Below are positions 1 to 8,272 of a stretch of DNA of 64,000 nt, one piece after another. The DNA comes from Acidobacteriota bacterium (GTDB lineage Bacteria; Acidobacteriota; Terriglobia; Terriglobales; SCQP01). The stretch is taken from contig JAJYIU010000006.1 in NCBI GenBank assembly GCA_021789895.1, forward strand, positions 62,001-126,000. The letters are read 5' to 3'. A program made the position numbers and the translations under genes. Numbering within the stretch: the stretch's first letter is position 1; every line of letters starts with the position of its first letter. The notes under the pieces are model-generated. The model was not told the DNA's origin and searched no databases. It saw only the letters and a program-made list of their open reading frames with translations.

Positions 1-1
1 C

Positions 2-118
2 GCCCCTGCCGCCATGACGCTTTCGGTGGGCGGAGCGATTAAATTGAGCACGGGCAGTGTGATAGCGTACTTTTACAATCAGGCAAGCTTGAACCAAATC
101 CGGCATATATTGCAGTAA
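2..118 (+). CDS. C-terminal end of an unidentified protein (partial)
   Basis: An open frame enters from the left edge and stops at TAA 116-118, giving the last 38 residues of a protein. The visible part has a mixed hydrophobic stretch (residues about 6-24 of the fragment) that could be a membrane segment, then a short polar tail ending in RHILQ. I do not recognise the family. It is read as coding because the frame is open to the edge and is followed by an AT-rich promoter-like region, but 38 residues is weak evidence. Confidence 0.4.
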   Translation, partial: APAAMTLSVGGAIKLSTGSVIAYFYNQASLNQIRHILQ

Positions 119-137
119 GTAACTGATTTAAAAATAC

Positions 138-172
138 TTGACAAACATTAGCCGAGTGTTAGCCTGACACTC
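138..172 (+). promoter_or_regulatory. Promoter-like TTGACA with an overlapping inverted repeat
   Basis: A perfect -35 hexamer TTGACA lies at 138-143. The region where a -10 box should be (about 159-166) is poor and is covered by a perfect 6-bp inverted repeat, GAGTGT (154-159) and ACACTC (167-172), with a 7-bp spacer. A repeat over the -10 region is the geometry of a repressor operator. The arm GAGTGTTAG resembles one half of the HrcA/CIRCE element (GAGTGCTAA), but the second CIRCE half and its 9-bp spacing are absent. It would control the histidine kinase gene starting near 202. Confidence 0.4.
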
Positions 173-201
173 AACCCCGGCTCGAGGTCGCCGGGAAATA
201 C

Positions 202-1683
202 ATGCGTCCGACGCGCCTGAATTTTTGGATTGAGCCGGCTCATTCCTACACCACGCCCTTGGGCGCCGGTGCTGCCTTGGGGAAAACCGGCCTCGACGGC
301 TGCATTCTGCCTGACGCTGCCGGTCTGCATCGCGTCCTCAGCTACCAGAATCTGGCCAGCCTGCTGGCGATTGCGGTCTTGCTGCTGGTGTTGCTGCTAT
401 TGCTGCTGCAGCGGCGCAGCCGGCGCCAGGCGCTGCAGGCGCGCAAACAACTGCGCCAGACCGCGCATGAATACCAGTTGCTGTTCCAACGCAGCCCCAT
501 GCCGAAGTGGGTGTACGATCTGGAAACCCTGCGCATCCTGGCGGTAAACCAGTCCGCGATCGAGAGTTATGGCTACACGCGCGAGCAATTCCTGGCCATG
601 ACCATTGCCGACATCCGGCCGGCGGAAGACCACTTGCGCCTTCAGACCATATTGGAAAGTTACACGGAGCGGCGCTCCGGAGGCACCGAATATTCCGGCA
701 TCTGGCGCCACCGCGCCGCCGGCGGGCGCGAAATCCTGGCGGAAATCTATTCCCACGAGCTGCGCTTTGCCGGCCGCGCCTGCCGCATGGTTTTGGCGCT
801 GGACGTGACCGCGCGCGAAGCGGCCTTGCAGCAAATCGCCGCCCTGAACCGGGGGCTGGAGGCGCGGGTGCAGGCGCGCACCGCGGAATTGGAAATCGCC
901 AACCGCGGACTCCGCGCCGCCAATCAGGAGATGGAGGCGTTCAGCTATTCGGTGGCGCACGATTTGCGCGCCCCGCTGCGCGCCCTCGACGGCTTCAGCC
1001 AGGCGCTCGTCGAGGACTGCGCCGGGCAGCTCGACGCCACCGGGCGCGGCTATCTGGCGCGCATCCGCTCCGCCGCCCAGCGCATGGCGGTGCTGATTGA
1101 CGATCTGCTGGAGCTTTCCCGCGTCACCCGCCGCGAGCTGAACTGGCAGCGGTTGAATCTGGCCGAGCTGGCGCGCGCGATTGCCGCCGAATACCGCCGC
1201 GCCGAGCCCGGGCGCGAGATCGAATTCCTCGCCCCGGCCGAGATCGAAATCGCCGGCGACCCGGCGCAGATGCGCATCCTGCTGGTCAACCTGTTGGGCA
1301 ACGCCTGGAAATTCACCGCCCGCCATCCCCGCGCCCGCATCGAGCTGGGGCGGGAACCGGCGCCGGAACCCGGCCGCCAGCTCTGCTTTGTGCGCGATGA
1401 CGGCGCCGGCTTCGACATGGCCTGGGCCGGCAAGCTGTTCCGTCCCTTCCAGCGCCTGCACAATGCCGGCGAGTTTCCCGGCACCGGCATCGGCCTGGCC
1501 ATCGTGCAGCGCATAGTGCAGCGGCATGGCGGCGAGGTGAGCATTGACGCCGCGCCCGAGCGCGGCGCCACCGTCTATTTCAGCCTGCCGGTCGAAATCC
1601 CGCAATCGCGGCCGGCGCCGGCGGCTAAACCCGAGGAGGTCTCGCATGCAACCACCGCGCTACGTGCTGTTGGTCGAGGATAA
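202..1683 (+). CDS. PAS-domain sensor histidine kinase
   Basis: A membrane-bound sensor kinase of 493 residues. One transmembrane helix of mostly Leu and Ala lies at about residues 52-69, followed by a PAS domain (about 88-205), a coiled-coil linker (208-245), a HisKA dimerisation domain with the phospho-acceptor in SVAHDLRAP (His253) and an HATPase_c domain with an N box (NLLGNAWKF), DDGAGF and GTGIGLA. The 3' end overlaps the next gene, a response regulator, by 38 bp, so the two are probably translationally coupled partners. The first 45 residues are not convincingly protein-like and the start codon is uncertain. The ATG at 202 has only a weak GGGA upstream, and the protein may have lost a larger sensor region. 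Confidence 0.85.
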   Translation: MRPTRLNFWIEPAHSYTTPLGAGAALGKTGLDGCILPDAAGLHRVLSYQNLASLLAIAVLLLVLLLLLLQRRSRRQALQARKQLRQTAHEYQLLFQRSPMPKWVYDLETLRILAVNQSAIESYGYTREQFLAMTIADIRPAEDHLRLQTILESYTERRSGGTEYSGIWRHRAAGGREILAEIYSHELRFAGRACRMVLALDVTAREAALQQIAALNRGLEARVQARTAELEIANRGLRAANQEMEAFSYSVAHDLRAPLRALDGFSQALVEDCAGQLDATGRGYLARIRSAAQRMAVLIDDLLELSRVTRRELNWQRLNLAELARAIAAEYRRAEPGREIEFLAPAEIEIAGDPAQMRILLVNLLGNAWKFTARHPRARIELGREPAPEPGRQLCFVRDDGAGFDMAWAGKLFRPFQRLHNAGEFPGTGIGLAIVQRIVQRHGGEVSIDAAPERGATVYFSLPVEIPQSRPAPAAKPEEVSHATTALRAVGRG

Positions 1684-2068
1684 TCCCGACGACGAAGCCC
1701 TGATTCTGCGCTCGCTGAAAAAAAGCGGCGTCATCAATGAAGTCGCGATCGAGCGCGATGGCGCCGCCGCGGTGGATTTCCTGCTGGGGCCGGAGTCCCG
1801 CCCGCTGCCCGCGGTGGTGCTGCTCGACTTGAAGCTGCCCAAGCTCGATGGCCTGGAGGTGCTGCGGCGCCTGCGCGACGATGAGCGCACGCGGCGGCTG
1901 CCGGTGGTGATTCTCACCTCCTCGCGCGAGGAGCAGGACATTGTGAACGGCTACGAAGTCGGCTGCAACAGTTACGTCCGCAAACCGGTCGAGTTTGAGG
2001 AATTCGTGCGCGCCATCGGCTCGTTGGGCCTGTACTGGGCATTGCTGAACGAGCCGCCGCGCGACTGA
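1646..2068 (+). CDS. Single-domain response regulator (Rcp1/CheY-like)
   Basis: A stand-alone receiver domain of 140 residues with no output domain. It has the acidic pair in VEDNPDDE, the phospho-acceptor Asp61 in LLDLKLPKLDG, the switch region VVILTSS and the conserved Lys in VRKPVEF. The pattern EDNPDDE followed by a flexible DGAAAVDFL is typical of Rcp1-type regulators that pair with PAS or phytochrome kinases. The ATG at 1646 sits inside the end of the kinase gene and follows a strong ribosome site (GAGGAGG near 1632). It likely takes phosphate from the upstream kinase and relays it to another protein. Confidence 0.92.
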   Translation: MQPPRYVLLVEDNPDDEALILRSLKKSGVINEVAIERDGAAAVDFLLGPESRPLPAVVLLDLKLPKLDGLEVLRRLRDDERTRRLPVVILTSSREEQDIVNGYEVGCNSYVRKPVEFEEFVRAIGSLGLYWALLNEPPRD

Positions 2069-2100
2069 GCCGCACCCGCACGTTACGGCGGGGAGGAGAG

Positions 2101-3660
2101 ATGGCCGAGCCATTGCGCGCCCTGATCGTCGAAGATTCCGAAGACGACTGCCAGTTGCTGCTGCGCGAGCTGCGCCGGGCCGGCTTCGAGCCGCTGGCCT
2201 GGAAGCGCACCGAGGATGCGGCCGGTTTCGCCGCCGCGTTGGAAGCCCAGAACGGCGCCGCCGGTCCCTGGCAGGTCATCCTTTCCGATTACAATCTGCC
2301 CGCCTTCAGCGTCGAGCATGCCCTCAACGAGCTCCGCCGCCGCGTCCTGGATATCCCCGTGCTCGTGGTGTCCGGCAGCGTCGGCGAATCGGTGGCGGTG
2401 GCGGCGATGAAGCTGGGCGTGCAGGATTACATCTTCAAAAACAACCTGGCGCGCCTGGGGCCGGCCATTCGCCGCGAGTTGGAAGAGGCCGGCCACCGCG
2501 AAGCCCGCCGCCAGGCGGAAATGGAAGGCGAGCGGCTGCTGCAATCGCTGCGCGAATCCGAGCAGCGCTATCGCCTGCTGTTCGAGCGCAATCTCGCCGG
2601 CGTGCTGCGAGTCAAATGGGACGGAGAAATTCTCGATTGCAACCCCGCCGCCGCGCGCATTCTCGGCTTCGATTCCCCGGCTCAGTTGCGCGGCGCCCAG
2701 GCGGCCAGCCTCTATCCCAACCCTGCCGACCGCAAGGCCTTTCTCGACCGCCTGGAGGAGCAAGGCCAGAGCAGCAACCTCGAACAGCAGTTGCGGCGCC
2801 GCGACGGCAGCATGATTACCGTGCTGGAGAACGCCACCCTGTTCGAATCCGGCCCCAACGGCCGGGTGATGGAAACCACGATTGTGGACATCACCGATTA
2901 CAAGCGCGTGGAACAGCATTTGCAGCAATCGCAAAAGCTGGAAACCGTCGGCCGCCTGGCCGGCGCCGTTGCCCATGACTTCAATAATTTACTGACCGTC
3001 ATACTGGGAAACTGCGATCTGCTGAAAGCGCGCGGTTCCGGGGACGTGAATGTGCTGCGCCACGTGGAAAATATCCGCGATGCCAGCCTGCGCGCGGCCT
3101 CGCTCACCCGCCAGTTGTTGACTTTCGGCCGCCGGCAGCCGATCGCGCTGCGGCCGCTGGAGCTCAGCCGCCAGGTGCAATTGGCGCTGCAATGGATGAA
3201 GCGCCTGGTGCCCGATTTCGTCCAGCTCGAGCTTGAACTGCGGCCCGACGCCGGCTGCATCGAGGCCGATCCGGCCATGCTCGACCAGGTGCTGCTGAAC
3301 CTGATCGTGAATGCCTGCGACGCCATGCCCGATGGCGGCACTCTGCGGCTGCGAACCGAACTTCTGGACCTGCGCGAAACCGTGACCGGGGCGCCCAACG
3401 ATCTGGCGCCCGGCGCCTACGCCTGTCTGCGCGTTTCCGATACCGGCCAGGGAATGAATGTCGCCACCCTGGCCCGCATCTTCGAGCCTTACTTTACGAC
3501 CAAGGCGCCGGAAAAAGGCACCGGCTTGGGCCTGGCCACGGTGTACGGCATCATGGCCCAGCATCGGGGCCAGATCCAGGTCGAGAGCCAGCCGGGACAG
3601 GGCGCCCGCTTTTCCATCCTTTTCCCGGCGGCAGGCAAGCCGAAAGCCGCCGCTTTTTAA
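2101..3660 (+). CDS. Hybrid receiver-PAS-histidine kinase
   Basis: A soluble kinase of 519 residues with an N-terminal receiver domain (about 5-120, phospho-acceptor Asp63 in ILSDYNLP), a PAS domain (about 155-275) and an NtrB/HisKA-type kinase core: His292 in VAHDFNNLLT, N box LLNLIVNACDAMPDGG, DTGQGM and GTGLGLATVYG. The HDFNNLL type is common in kinases that regulate through an N-terminal receiver. It has a strong ribosome site (GGGGAGGAGAG before the ATG) and lies 32 bp after the response regulator, so the three genes form one signalling operon. A simple reading is a relay in which the first kinase phosphorylates the small regulator and this receiver. No DNA-binding output is encoded nearby, so the targets are unknown. 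Confidence 0.9.
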   Translation: MAEPLRALIVEDSEDDCQLLLRELRRAGFEPLAWKRTEDAAGFAAALEAQNGAAGPWQVILSDYNLPAFSVEHALNELRRRVLDIPVLVVSGSVGESVAVAAMKLGVQDYIFKNNLARLGPAIRRELEEAGHREARRQAEMEGERLLQSLRESEQRYRLLFERNLAGVLRVKWDGEILDCNPAAARILGFDSPAQLRGAQAASLYPNPADRKAFLDRLEEQGQSSNLEQQLRRRDGSMITVLENATLFESGPNGRVMETTIVDITDYKRVEQHLQQSQKLETVGRLAGAVAHDFNNLLTVILGNCDLLKARGSGDVNVLRHVENIRDASLRAASLTRQLLTFGRRQPIALRPLELSRQVQLALQWMKRLVPDFVQLELELRPDAGCIEADPAMLDQVLLNLIVNACDAMPDGGTLRLRTELLDLRETVTGAPNDLAPGAYACLRVSDTGQGMNVATLARIFEPYFTTKAPEKGTGLGLATVYGIMAQHRGQIQVESQPGQGARFSILFPAAGKPKAAAF

Positions 3661-3672
3661 TCCGTTGCCGCT

Positions 3673-4848
3673 TTAATCGCGGAAAACGATTTCCTGATCG
3701 GCGGCTTGGCCGGAGCTGCCGGAGGGGGGCAGCGGCGGGTGGTTGAAATCCACCAGCGCCAGATAGGTCAGGGCAGTATCCAGATGCAGCTTGCCGGCCG
3801 CCAAGGGAAGTTGCAGCGGATGCGGCGGTTCGCCGCCCGGAGCCGCAAGCGCGGTGGGGAAGAAGGGAAAACGGCTGCCGGCGGGCAGCGGCAGGGTTAG
3901 ATTGCAGCCCATAAACTCGATGGCGGCTCCGCGCCGGGCGGCTTCCCAGAGCAGGGCGGCGCAATCGGAAATCAGCTTTTCCTGCCGCGCCGGCGTCAGG
4001 CGGGCGCTGTCGGCGGCAAAAACGATGCGGGTCCGCATTTGCTGTTCCCGGCTGAATTCCCGCACCCGCAATTCGCCCGTCTTGGCGCTGGCTTTCCAAT
4101 GCACCTGGCGGGCACTGTCGCCGGGCAAATGCTGCCGGATGCGGTATAGATCATGGCCGGGGCCGGGCACGTGTTGTTCCTGGCGCCCCTCCAGCGCCAG
4201 CCAGGCGACGGCTCCGGCGCGCCCGGATTCGATCTCGGGATAGGCCAGAATCGGCTGATCCAGGGCCTCGGCATGAAAACGCCGCCATTTGCGGATCAAG
4301 CCAAACGGAAACGAGGTGCTGAGCGACAGCCCGGCCACGTCGTAGAGGCCGCGGCGGGGAAAGTGGATCGAGACGATCACCCCCACCCGCCGGCGGGCCG
4401 GCAAATAAGGGAAGTAGGCAGGCGGCATCTCCAATTCCCCCTGCTCGCGCCGCGGCGGGCGGCGGCGCGCCAGCGCGCCCGCCGACTGTACGGTTAACGC
4501 GAAGCTGGGCATGAACCGCTTTTCGTTTTCCAGTTCCAGCCGGACGGGAATGTCGCGCCCGGCAAAAACCTGGATCGGAAGGCGGAAATGCAGGCTGATG
4601 TTGCTCAGCACCAGCGAAGAGACGAAGCCCGAAACCAGCAGCGCCGCCAGCATCGAGGCCGCCAGCAGGAAGAGCAAATTATTGCCGGTGTTCATGGCCG
4701 CCGCGATCAGCAGCAGCAGGCTGGAAAGATAGACCCATCCGCCGCGGGAGAAGCGGAAGCCGAGTCGCCGTCCGCGCCGCCGGATGGGGCGCGCGCGCGG
4801 CGCCGGGGCGTGCGCTGCGGCGGAGGAAGGGCTTGCCGGCGCGGCCAT
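3673..4848 (-). CDS. DUF58 domain membrane protein
   Basis: A 391-residue protein with an Arg/Pro-rich cytoplasmic N-terminus, two transmembrane helices at about residues 37-80, and a large soluble region ending in the DUF58 core. The family signature is at about 238-266 (HLPGDSARQVHW, then KASAKTGEL and REF). DUF58 proteins usually sit beside a MoxR AAA ATPase and VWA-domain proteins and have a poorly known role in complex assembly or cell-envelope processes. No moxR lies within the window, so the partner must be elsewhere or this copy stands alone. The gene converges on the hybrid kinase with only 12 bp between the stops. Confidence 0.88.
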   Translation of the reverse strand: MAAPASPSSAAAHAPAPRARPIRRRGRRLGFRFSRGGWVYLSSLLLLIAAAMNTGNNLLFLLAASMLAALLVSGFVSSLVLSNISLHFRLPIQVFAGRDIPVRLELENEKRFMPSFALTVQSAGALARRRPPRREQGELEMPPAYFPYLPARRRVGVIVSIHFPRRGLYDVAGLSLSTSFPFGLIRKWRRFHAEALDQPILAYPEIESGRAGAVAWLALEGRQEQHVPGPGHDLYRIRQHLPGDSARQVHWKASAKTGELRVREFSREQQMRTRIVFAADSARLTPARQEKLISDCAALLWEAARRGAAIEFMGCNLTLPLPAGSRFPFFPTALAAPGGEPPHPLQLPLAAGKLHLDTALTYLALVDFNHPPLPPSGSSGQAADQEIVFRD

Positions 4849-4875
4849 GCCTTATGCTAACGTCAATTGGCCGTC

Positions 4876-4903
4876 TTGCCGCGGCCGCCGCCTCTGCTAA
4901 ACT
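4876..4903 (+). promoter_or_regulatory. Candidate promoter of tRNA-Val
   Basis: TTGCCG (4876-4881) and TAAACT (4898-4903) are separated by 16 bp, each matching the sigma-70 consensus at four of six positions. The predicted transcript start is about 4-7 bp before the mature 5' end of the tRNA, as expected for a tRNA gene. Confidence 0.4.
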
Positions 4904-4913
4904 GAATATTTCC

Positions 4914-4990
4914 GGGCGCCTAGCTCAGTTGGTTAGAGCGCTGTCTTCACACGGCAGAGGTCATAGGTTCGAGTCCTATGGCGCCCACCA
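4914..4990 (+). tRNA. tRNA-Val (anticodon CAC)
   Basis: A complete cloverleaf of 77 bases with the CCA end encoded. The acceptor stem pairs GGGCGCC with GGCGCCC, the D stem pairs GCTC with GAGC, the anticodon stem CTGTC/GGCAG encloses the seven-base loop TTCACAC, and the T stem ATAGG/CCTAT encloses TTCGAGT. The anticodon CAC reads the valine codon GTG, which is heavily used in this GC-rich DNA. It stands alone, just upstream of the yceD-rpmF-plsX-fabD group, with which it may be co-transcribed. Confidence 0.96.
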
Positions 4991-5073
4991 TTCCGCGCTT
5001 GCGCCCGGCTTTGCGCCCGCCGTCGAGTTTGGCCGCGCCGGCCCGGCGCGGTGGAACGTAACAGGAAGGTAAT

Positions 5074-5556
5074 GTGTTTCTTGCCGTTCGCGATCTGGAG
5101 ATTCGGCCGCTTGCCATCGAGCAGACCTTCGCCCGGGGCGAGATCACGCTCGAGGATGTCAATCTCGAGTGGATCGGGCCGCTGCATCTCCAGGGCAAAG
5201 CGCAATGGACCGGCGCCGGCATCCGGCTGCAGGCGCATCTGGCCGGCCAGATCGCGCCGCTATGCGCCCGCTGCCTGGAGCCGGTGCCGATCGAGTTGGA
5301 TCGCGATCTGGACCTGCTGTACCGCCCCGCCGAAGCGATGCCATCGGAAGCCGAGGTTCCCCTGGGATCGGCCGAGGCCGAAGTTGCTTTTTTTCGCGGC
5401 GCCGGGTTGGATTTGGCCGATCTGATCCGCGAGCAGGTGCTGCTGGCGCTGCCCATGCGCACCTTGTGTTCGGACGATTGCCGCGGGCTTTGCCCCGGCT
5501 GCAGCGCCAATCTCAACCGGGAAGCCTGCCGCTGCCCCGGCCATACCCAAGTCTGA
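5074..5556 (+). CDS. YceD/DUF177 family protein
   Basis: A 160-residue protein of the DUF177 (YceD) family, whose gene almost always precedes rpmF, as here. YceD homologues have been linked to 23S rRNA processing or accumulation. The sequence has a Cys cluster of possible metal-binding character: CARC (Cys64, Cys67), then Cys132, 136, 140, 143 and CRC (152, 154). The start is GTG 5074, with a good ribosome site (AGGAAGG at 5062-5068). An ATG two bases earlier is in the wrong frame. Confidence 0.88.
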   Translation: MFLAVRDLEIRPLAIEQTFARGEITLEDVNLEWIGPLHLQGKAQWTGAGIRLQAHLAGQIAPLCARCLEPVPIELDRDLDLLYRPAEAMPSEAEVPLGSAEAEVAFFRGAGLDLADLIREQVLLALPMRTLCSDDCRGLCPGCSANLNREACRCPGHTQV

Positions 5557-5577
5557 AGCTGTCTGCCAGCAGAACCT

Positions 5578-5760
5578 ATGCCGAATCCCAAACGCCGCCA
5601 TTCCCACCAGCGTAAAAACACCCGCCGCGCCCACGATGCCCTCCACGCCGGCTCGCTCTCGGAGTGTCCCAACTGCCATGAGCGCAAACTGCCGCATCGG
5701 GTCTGTCCGCATTGCGGCTACTATCGCGAACGCGAAGTCATTGACGTGCCGCAGCGCTAG
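5578..5760 (+). CDS. rpmF: 50S ribosomal protein L32
   Basis: A 60-residue basic protein matching L32: a N-terminal MPNPKRRHS and four zinc-ligand cysteines in two CxxC pairs (Cys30, 33, 43, 46). This is the zinc-binding form of L32, not the Cys-less paralogue that some bacteria use under zinc limitation. It sits between yceD and plsX in the usual bacterial order, linking ribosome and fatty-acid/phospholipid synthesis genes in one transcript. Confidence 0.97.
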   Translation: MPNPKRRHSHQRKNTRRAHDALHAGSLSECPNCHERKLPHRVCPHCGYYREREVIDVPQR

Positions 5761-5780
5761 CCGCGCCGCGCCGCACCGCC

Positions 5781-6836
5781 ATGACGAATCCATCCCCACC
5801 CGCGGCCGTGGACGATCTTTCCGCGCTGACCATCGCCGTTGATGCCATGGGCAGCGATGGGGCGCCGCATCCGGAAATCACCGGCGCACTCCAAGCCGTC
5901 CGCCATTACGGCGTGCGGGTGCTGCTGACCGGCCCCGAGGAGGCGCTGCGCCGCGAACTTTCCGGCGTCGCCGCCGCCGAGCGCCGCGCGCTCGAGATCG
6001 TGCCCGCCGCCGAAATCATCGGCATGGATGAGCCGGCGGTGCGCGCCGTGCGCAGCAAGCGCAATTCCTCGCTCCACGTCGCCTGCCGCCTGGTGCGCGA
6101 AGGCCGCGCCGCCGGACTGGTCAGCGCCGGCAACACCGGCGCCGTCATGGCTTGCGCCAAGATGATTCTAGGCAGCCTTCCCGGGGTCCATCGCCCGGCG
6201 CTGGCCGCCGTCTTTCCCACCATCCGCGGCACGGCCTCGGTGCTGCTCGACGTCGGCGCCAACGTGGACTGCCGTCCGGACCACCTCGAACAATTCGCCA
6301 TCATGGGCGAGATCTACTACCGCGCCATCTTCGGCGCCGAATCGCCCCGCGTCGGCCTGCTCTCGATCGGCGAAGAAGAAGGCAAGGGCAACGAGTTGAC
6401 GCGCGAAGCCTACGCCCGCCTGCGCCAACTGCCGCTGCATTTTATCGGCAACGTCGAAGGCCGCGACCTCTACCAGGGCCAGGTCGAAGTGATCGTCTGC
6501 GACGGATTCGTCGGCAACGTGGCGTTGAAGATCAGCGAAGGCCTGGTCGAGACAGTGCGGACGCTGTTGAAAGAGTCCCTCGACCGCACCCTGGCCGGGA
6601 AGGTTGGCTATGTGCTCTCCCGCCGCGCCTATGCCGACTTCAAGCAACGGCTGGATTACAGCGAATATGGCGGCGCCCCGTTGCTGGGCGTGCGCGGCGG
6701 CGTCATCATCTCCCACGGCCGCTCGAACGCCAATGCCATTAAAAACGCCATCCGCGTCGCGCGCGAAAGCTATGCCGTCAACCGCGCCATCGAGCGCGAA
6801 CTGGCGCACGGCCGCGCCGCCGCCGGCGTGGAATAA
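5781..6836 (+). CDS. plsX: Phosphate acyltransferase PlsX
   Basis: A 351-residue peripheral membrane enzyme that converts acyl-ACP to acyl-phosphate, the first step of the PlsX/PlsY route to lysophosphatidic acid. The N-terminal [12 protein letters not shown] (from residue 18), [10 protein letters not shown] and [15 protein letters not shown] motifs are diagnostic. It follows rpmF by 20 bp and precedes fabD by 9 bp, so it belongs to a lipid synthesis operon. About 17 extra residues precede the conserved fold, so an internal start is possible, but no better ribosome site is visible. Confidence 0.96.
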   Translation: MTNPSPPAAVDDLSALTIAVDAMGSDGAPHPEITGALQAVRHYGVRVLLTGPEEALRRELSGVAAAERRALEIVPAAEIIGMDEPAVRAVRSKRNSSLHVACRLVREGRAAGLVSAGNTGAVMACAKMILGSLPGVHRPALAAVFPTIRGTASVLLDVGANVDCRPDHLEQFAIMGEIYYRAIFGAESPRVGLLSIGEEEGKGNELTREAYARLRQLPLHFIGNVEGRDLYQGQVEVIVCDGFVGNVALKISEGLVETVRTLLKESLDRTLAGKVGYVLSRRAYADFKQRLDYSEYGGAPLLGVRGGVIISHGRSNANAIKNAIRVARESYAVNRAIERELAHGRAAAGVE

Positions 6837-6845
6837 GCCGCGGCC

Positions 6846-7778
6846 ATGCCTGAACTGATCTTCCTGTTTCCCGGCCAGGGTTCGCAGTACGTCGGCATGG
6901 GCCGCGATCTGGCGGCGGAATTTCCCGCCGCCGCCGCCGCCTTCGCCGAAGCCGACGCGGCGCTGGGCTTTCCACTGTCCCGCCTGTGCTTTGCCGGCCC
7001 AGAGGAGGATTTGCGGCTGACGGCCAATACCCAGCCCGCCATTTTGGCCCACTCGATCGCGGTGGCGCGCGTGCTCGAGACGCATGGCCTGGCCCCGGCC
7101 TGGGTCGCCGGGCATAGCCTGGGAGAATATTCCGCCCTGGTCGCCGCCGGCGGGCTGGCGTTCGCCGACGCGCTGCGCGCCGTTCGCCGCCGCGGCGAGT
7201 TGATGCAATCGGCCGTCCCGGTGGGCGAAGGCGCCATGGCCGCCCTCCTCGGCCTGGATGCGGCCGCCGTGGCCGCGCTCTGCCAGGATGCCGCCGAGGG
7301 GCAGGTTTGCGAGCCGGCTAACTTCAACGGCGCCGGCCAGATCGTCATCGCCGGCCATGCCGCCGCCGTCGCGCGCGCCGCCGCGCTCGCCGGCGAACGC
7401 GGCGGACGCGCCGTGCCGCTGCCGGTTAGCGCCCCCTTCCACTGCTCGCTCATGCAGCCCGCCCGCGAGGGCTTGGCGCCGGTTTTGGCCCAGGTGCAGT
7501 TTCAGCGCTTGCGCTGCCCGCTGCTAGCCAATGTGGACGCCGAGCCGGTGGTCGAGCCCGAAGACGCCCGCCAGCGCCTGGTGCGCCAGGTCACCGCGCC
7601 GGTGCAGTGGGAAAGCATTATGCGCAAGCTCTTGCAACGGCGCGATGCGCTGCTGTGTGAATTAGGCCCCGGCCGGGTGCTTTGCGGCCTAGCGCGCCGC
7701 GCCGACCGCTCCCGGCGCTGCCTCTCGCTCGACGGCGCGGAAAGCGTGCGCGCCGCGCTGGCCGAGTTGCGCGCCTGA
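6846..7778 (+). CDS. fabD: Malonyl-CoA:ACP transacylase
   Basis: A 310-residue enzyme that moves malonyl groups from CoA to acyl carrier protein to supply fatty acid elongation. It shows the oxyanion motif GQGSQ (residues 10-14), the nucleophile Ser91 in GHSLGE, and the active-site His in VSAPFHCSLM. Length and start fit FabD. The rest of the usual cluster (fabH, fabG, acpP, fabF) does not follow; the next gene is a VOC protein, so the operon is probably broken after fabD in this lineage. Confidence 0.96.
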   Translation: MPELIFLFPGQGSQYVGMGRDLAAEFPAAAAAFAEADAALGFPLSRLCFAGPEEDLRLTANTQPAILAHSIAVARVLETHGLAPAWVAGHSLGEYSALVAAGGLAFADALRAVRRRGELMQSAVPVGEGAMAALLGLDAAAVAALCQDAAEGQVCEPANFNGAGQIVIAGHAAAVARAAALAGERGGRAVPLPVSAPFHCSLMQPAREGLAPVLAQVQFQRLRCPLLANVDAEPVVEPEDARQRLVRQVTAPVQWESIMRKLLQRRDALLCELGPGRVLCGLARRADRSRRCLSLDGAESVRAALAELRA

Positions 7779-7844
7779 ACGCTTGCCACAGCGGCCGAGC
7801 CTGGCTCGCGCCGCGGCCTTTGCGCCCGTCATGAAAGGACGATC

Positions 7845-8261
7845 ATGCAAGGCATTCGGATCTTGTTTATTGCAGGCTTTGGGCCGATCGAACGAAACGT
7901 GGGCGAGAGCCGCAGGCTCTATACCGGCCTGGGCATACCCTTCAAAGAAAATGCAGGCGGCTATCTCTATACCGGCGAGCTGCCGGGGGCAAAGCATTTC
8001 GCGCTTTGGCCGCTCGCCCAGGCGGCGCAATCCTGTTTCGGCCACGATGCCTGGCCGGGCACGCTTCCGGCGCCGCAAGCCTGGCTGGAATTCGAAGTGG
8101 ATGACGTCGAGCAAGCCACCGCGGTGCTCGAAGCGCGCGGCATTCGCATGCTGATCAGCAATCAGACCGAGCCGTGGGGGCAAACCGTCAGCCGTTTTCT
8201 CTCGCCGGAAGGATTGCTGGTCGGGTTGACCTTCACTCCCTCCCTGCGCGAAAAATCCTAA
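7845..8261 (+). CDS. VOC/glyoxalase-superfamily protein
   Basis: A 138-residue single-domain protein with the vicinal-oxygen-chelate pattern: an N-terminal strand with GESRRLYTGLGIPF, a central linker, and a C-terminal half with AWLEFEVDDVEQA, VLEARGI and a final LSPEGLLVGL. The family includes glyoxalase I, dioxygenases and antibiotic-resistance proteins, and the substrate cannot be told from sequence. The start ATG has an AAGGA site 6 bases upstream. It may be an independent gene, because the 66-bp gap after fabD is enough for a promoter. Confidence 0.8.
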   Translation: MQGIRILFIAGFGPIERNVGESRRLYTGLGIPFKENAGGYLYTGELPGAKHFALWPLAQAAQSCFGHDAWPGTLPAPQAWLEFEVDDVEQATAVLEARGIRMLISNQTEPWGQTVSRFLSPEGLLVGLTFTPSLREKS

Positions 8262-8272
8262 GCCGCTGGAAC

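Noticed and set aside
136-172. CIRCE element (HrcA operator)
   Set aside because: Only one half resembles the consensus; the second half and the 9-bp spacer are not found.
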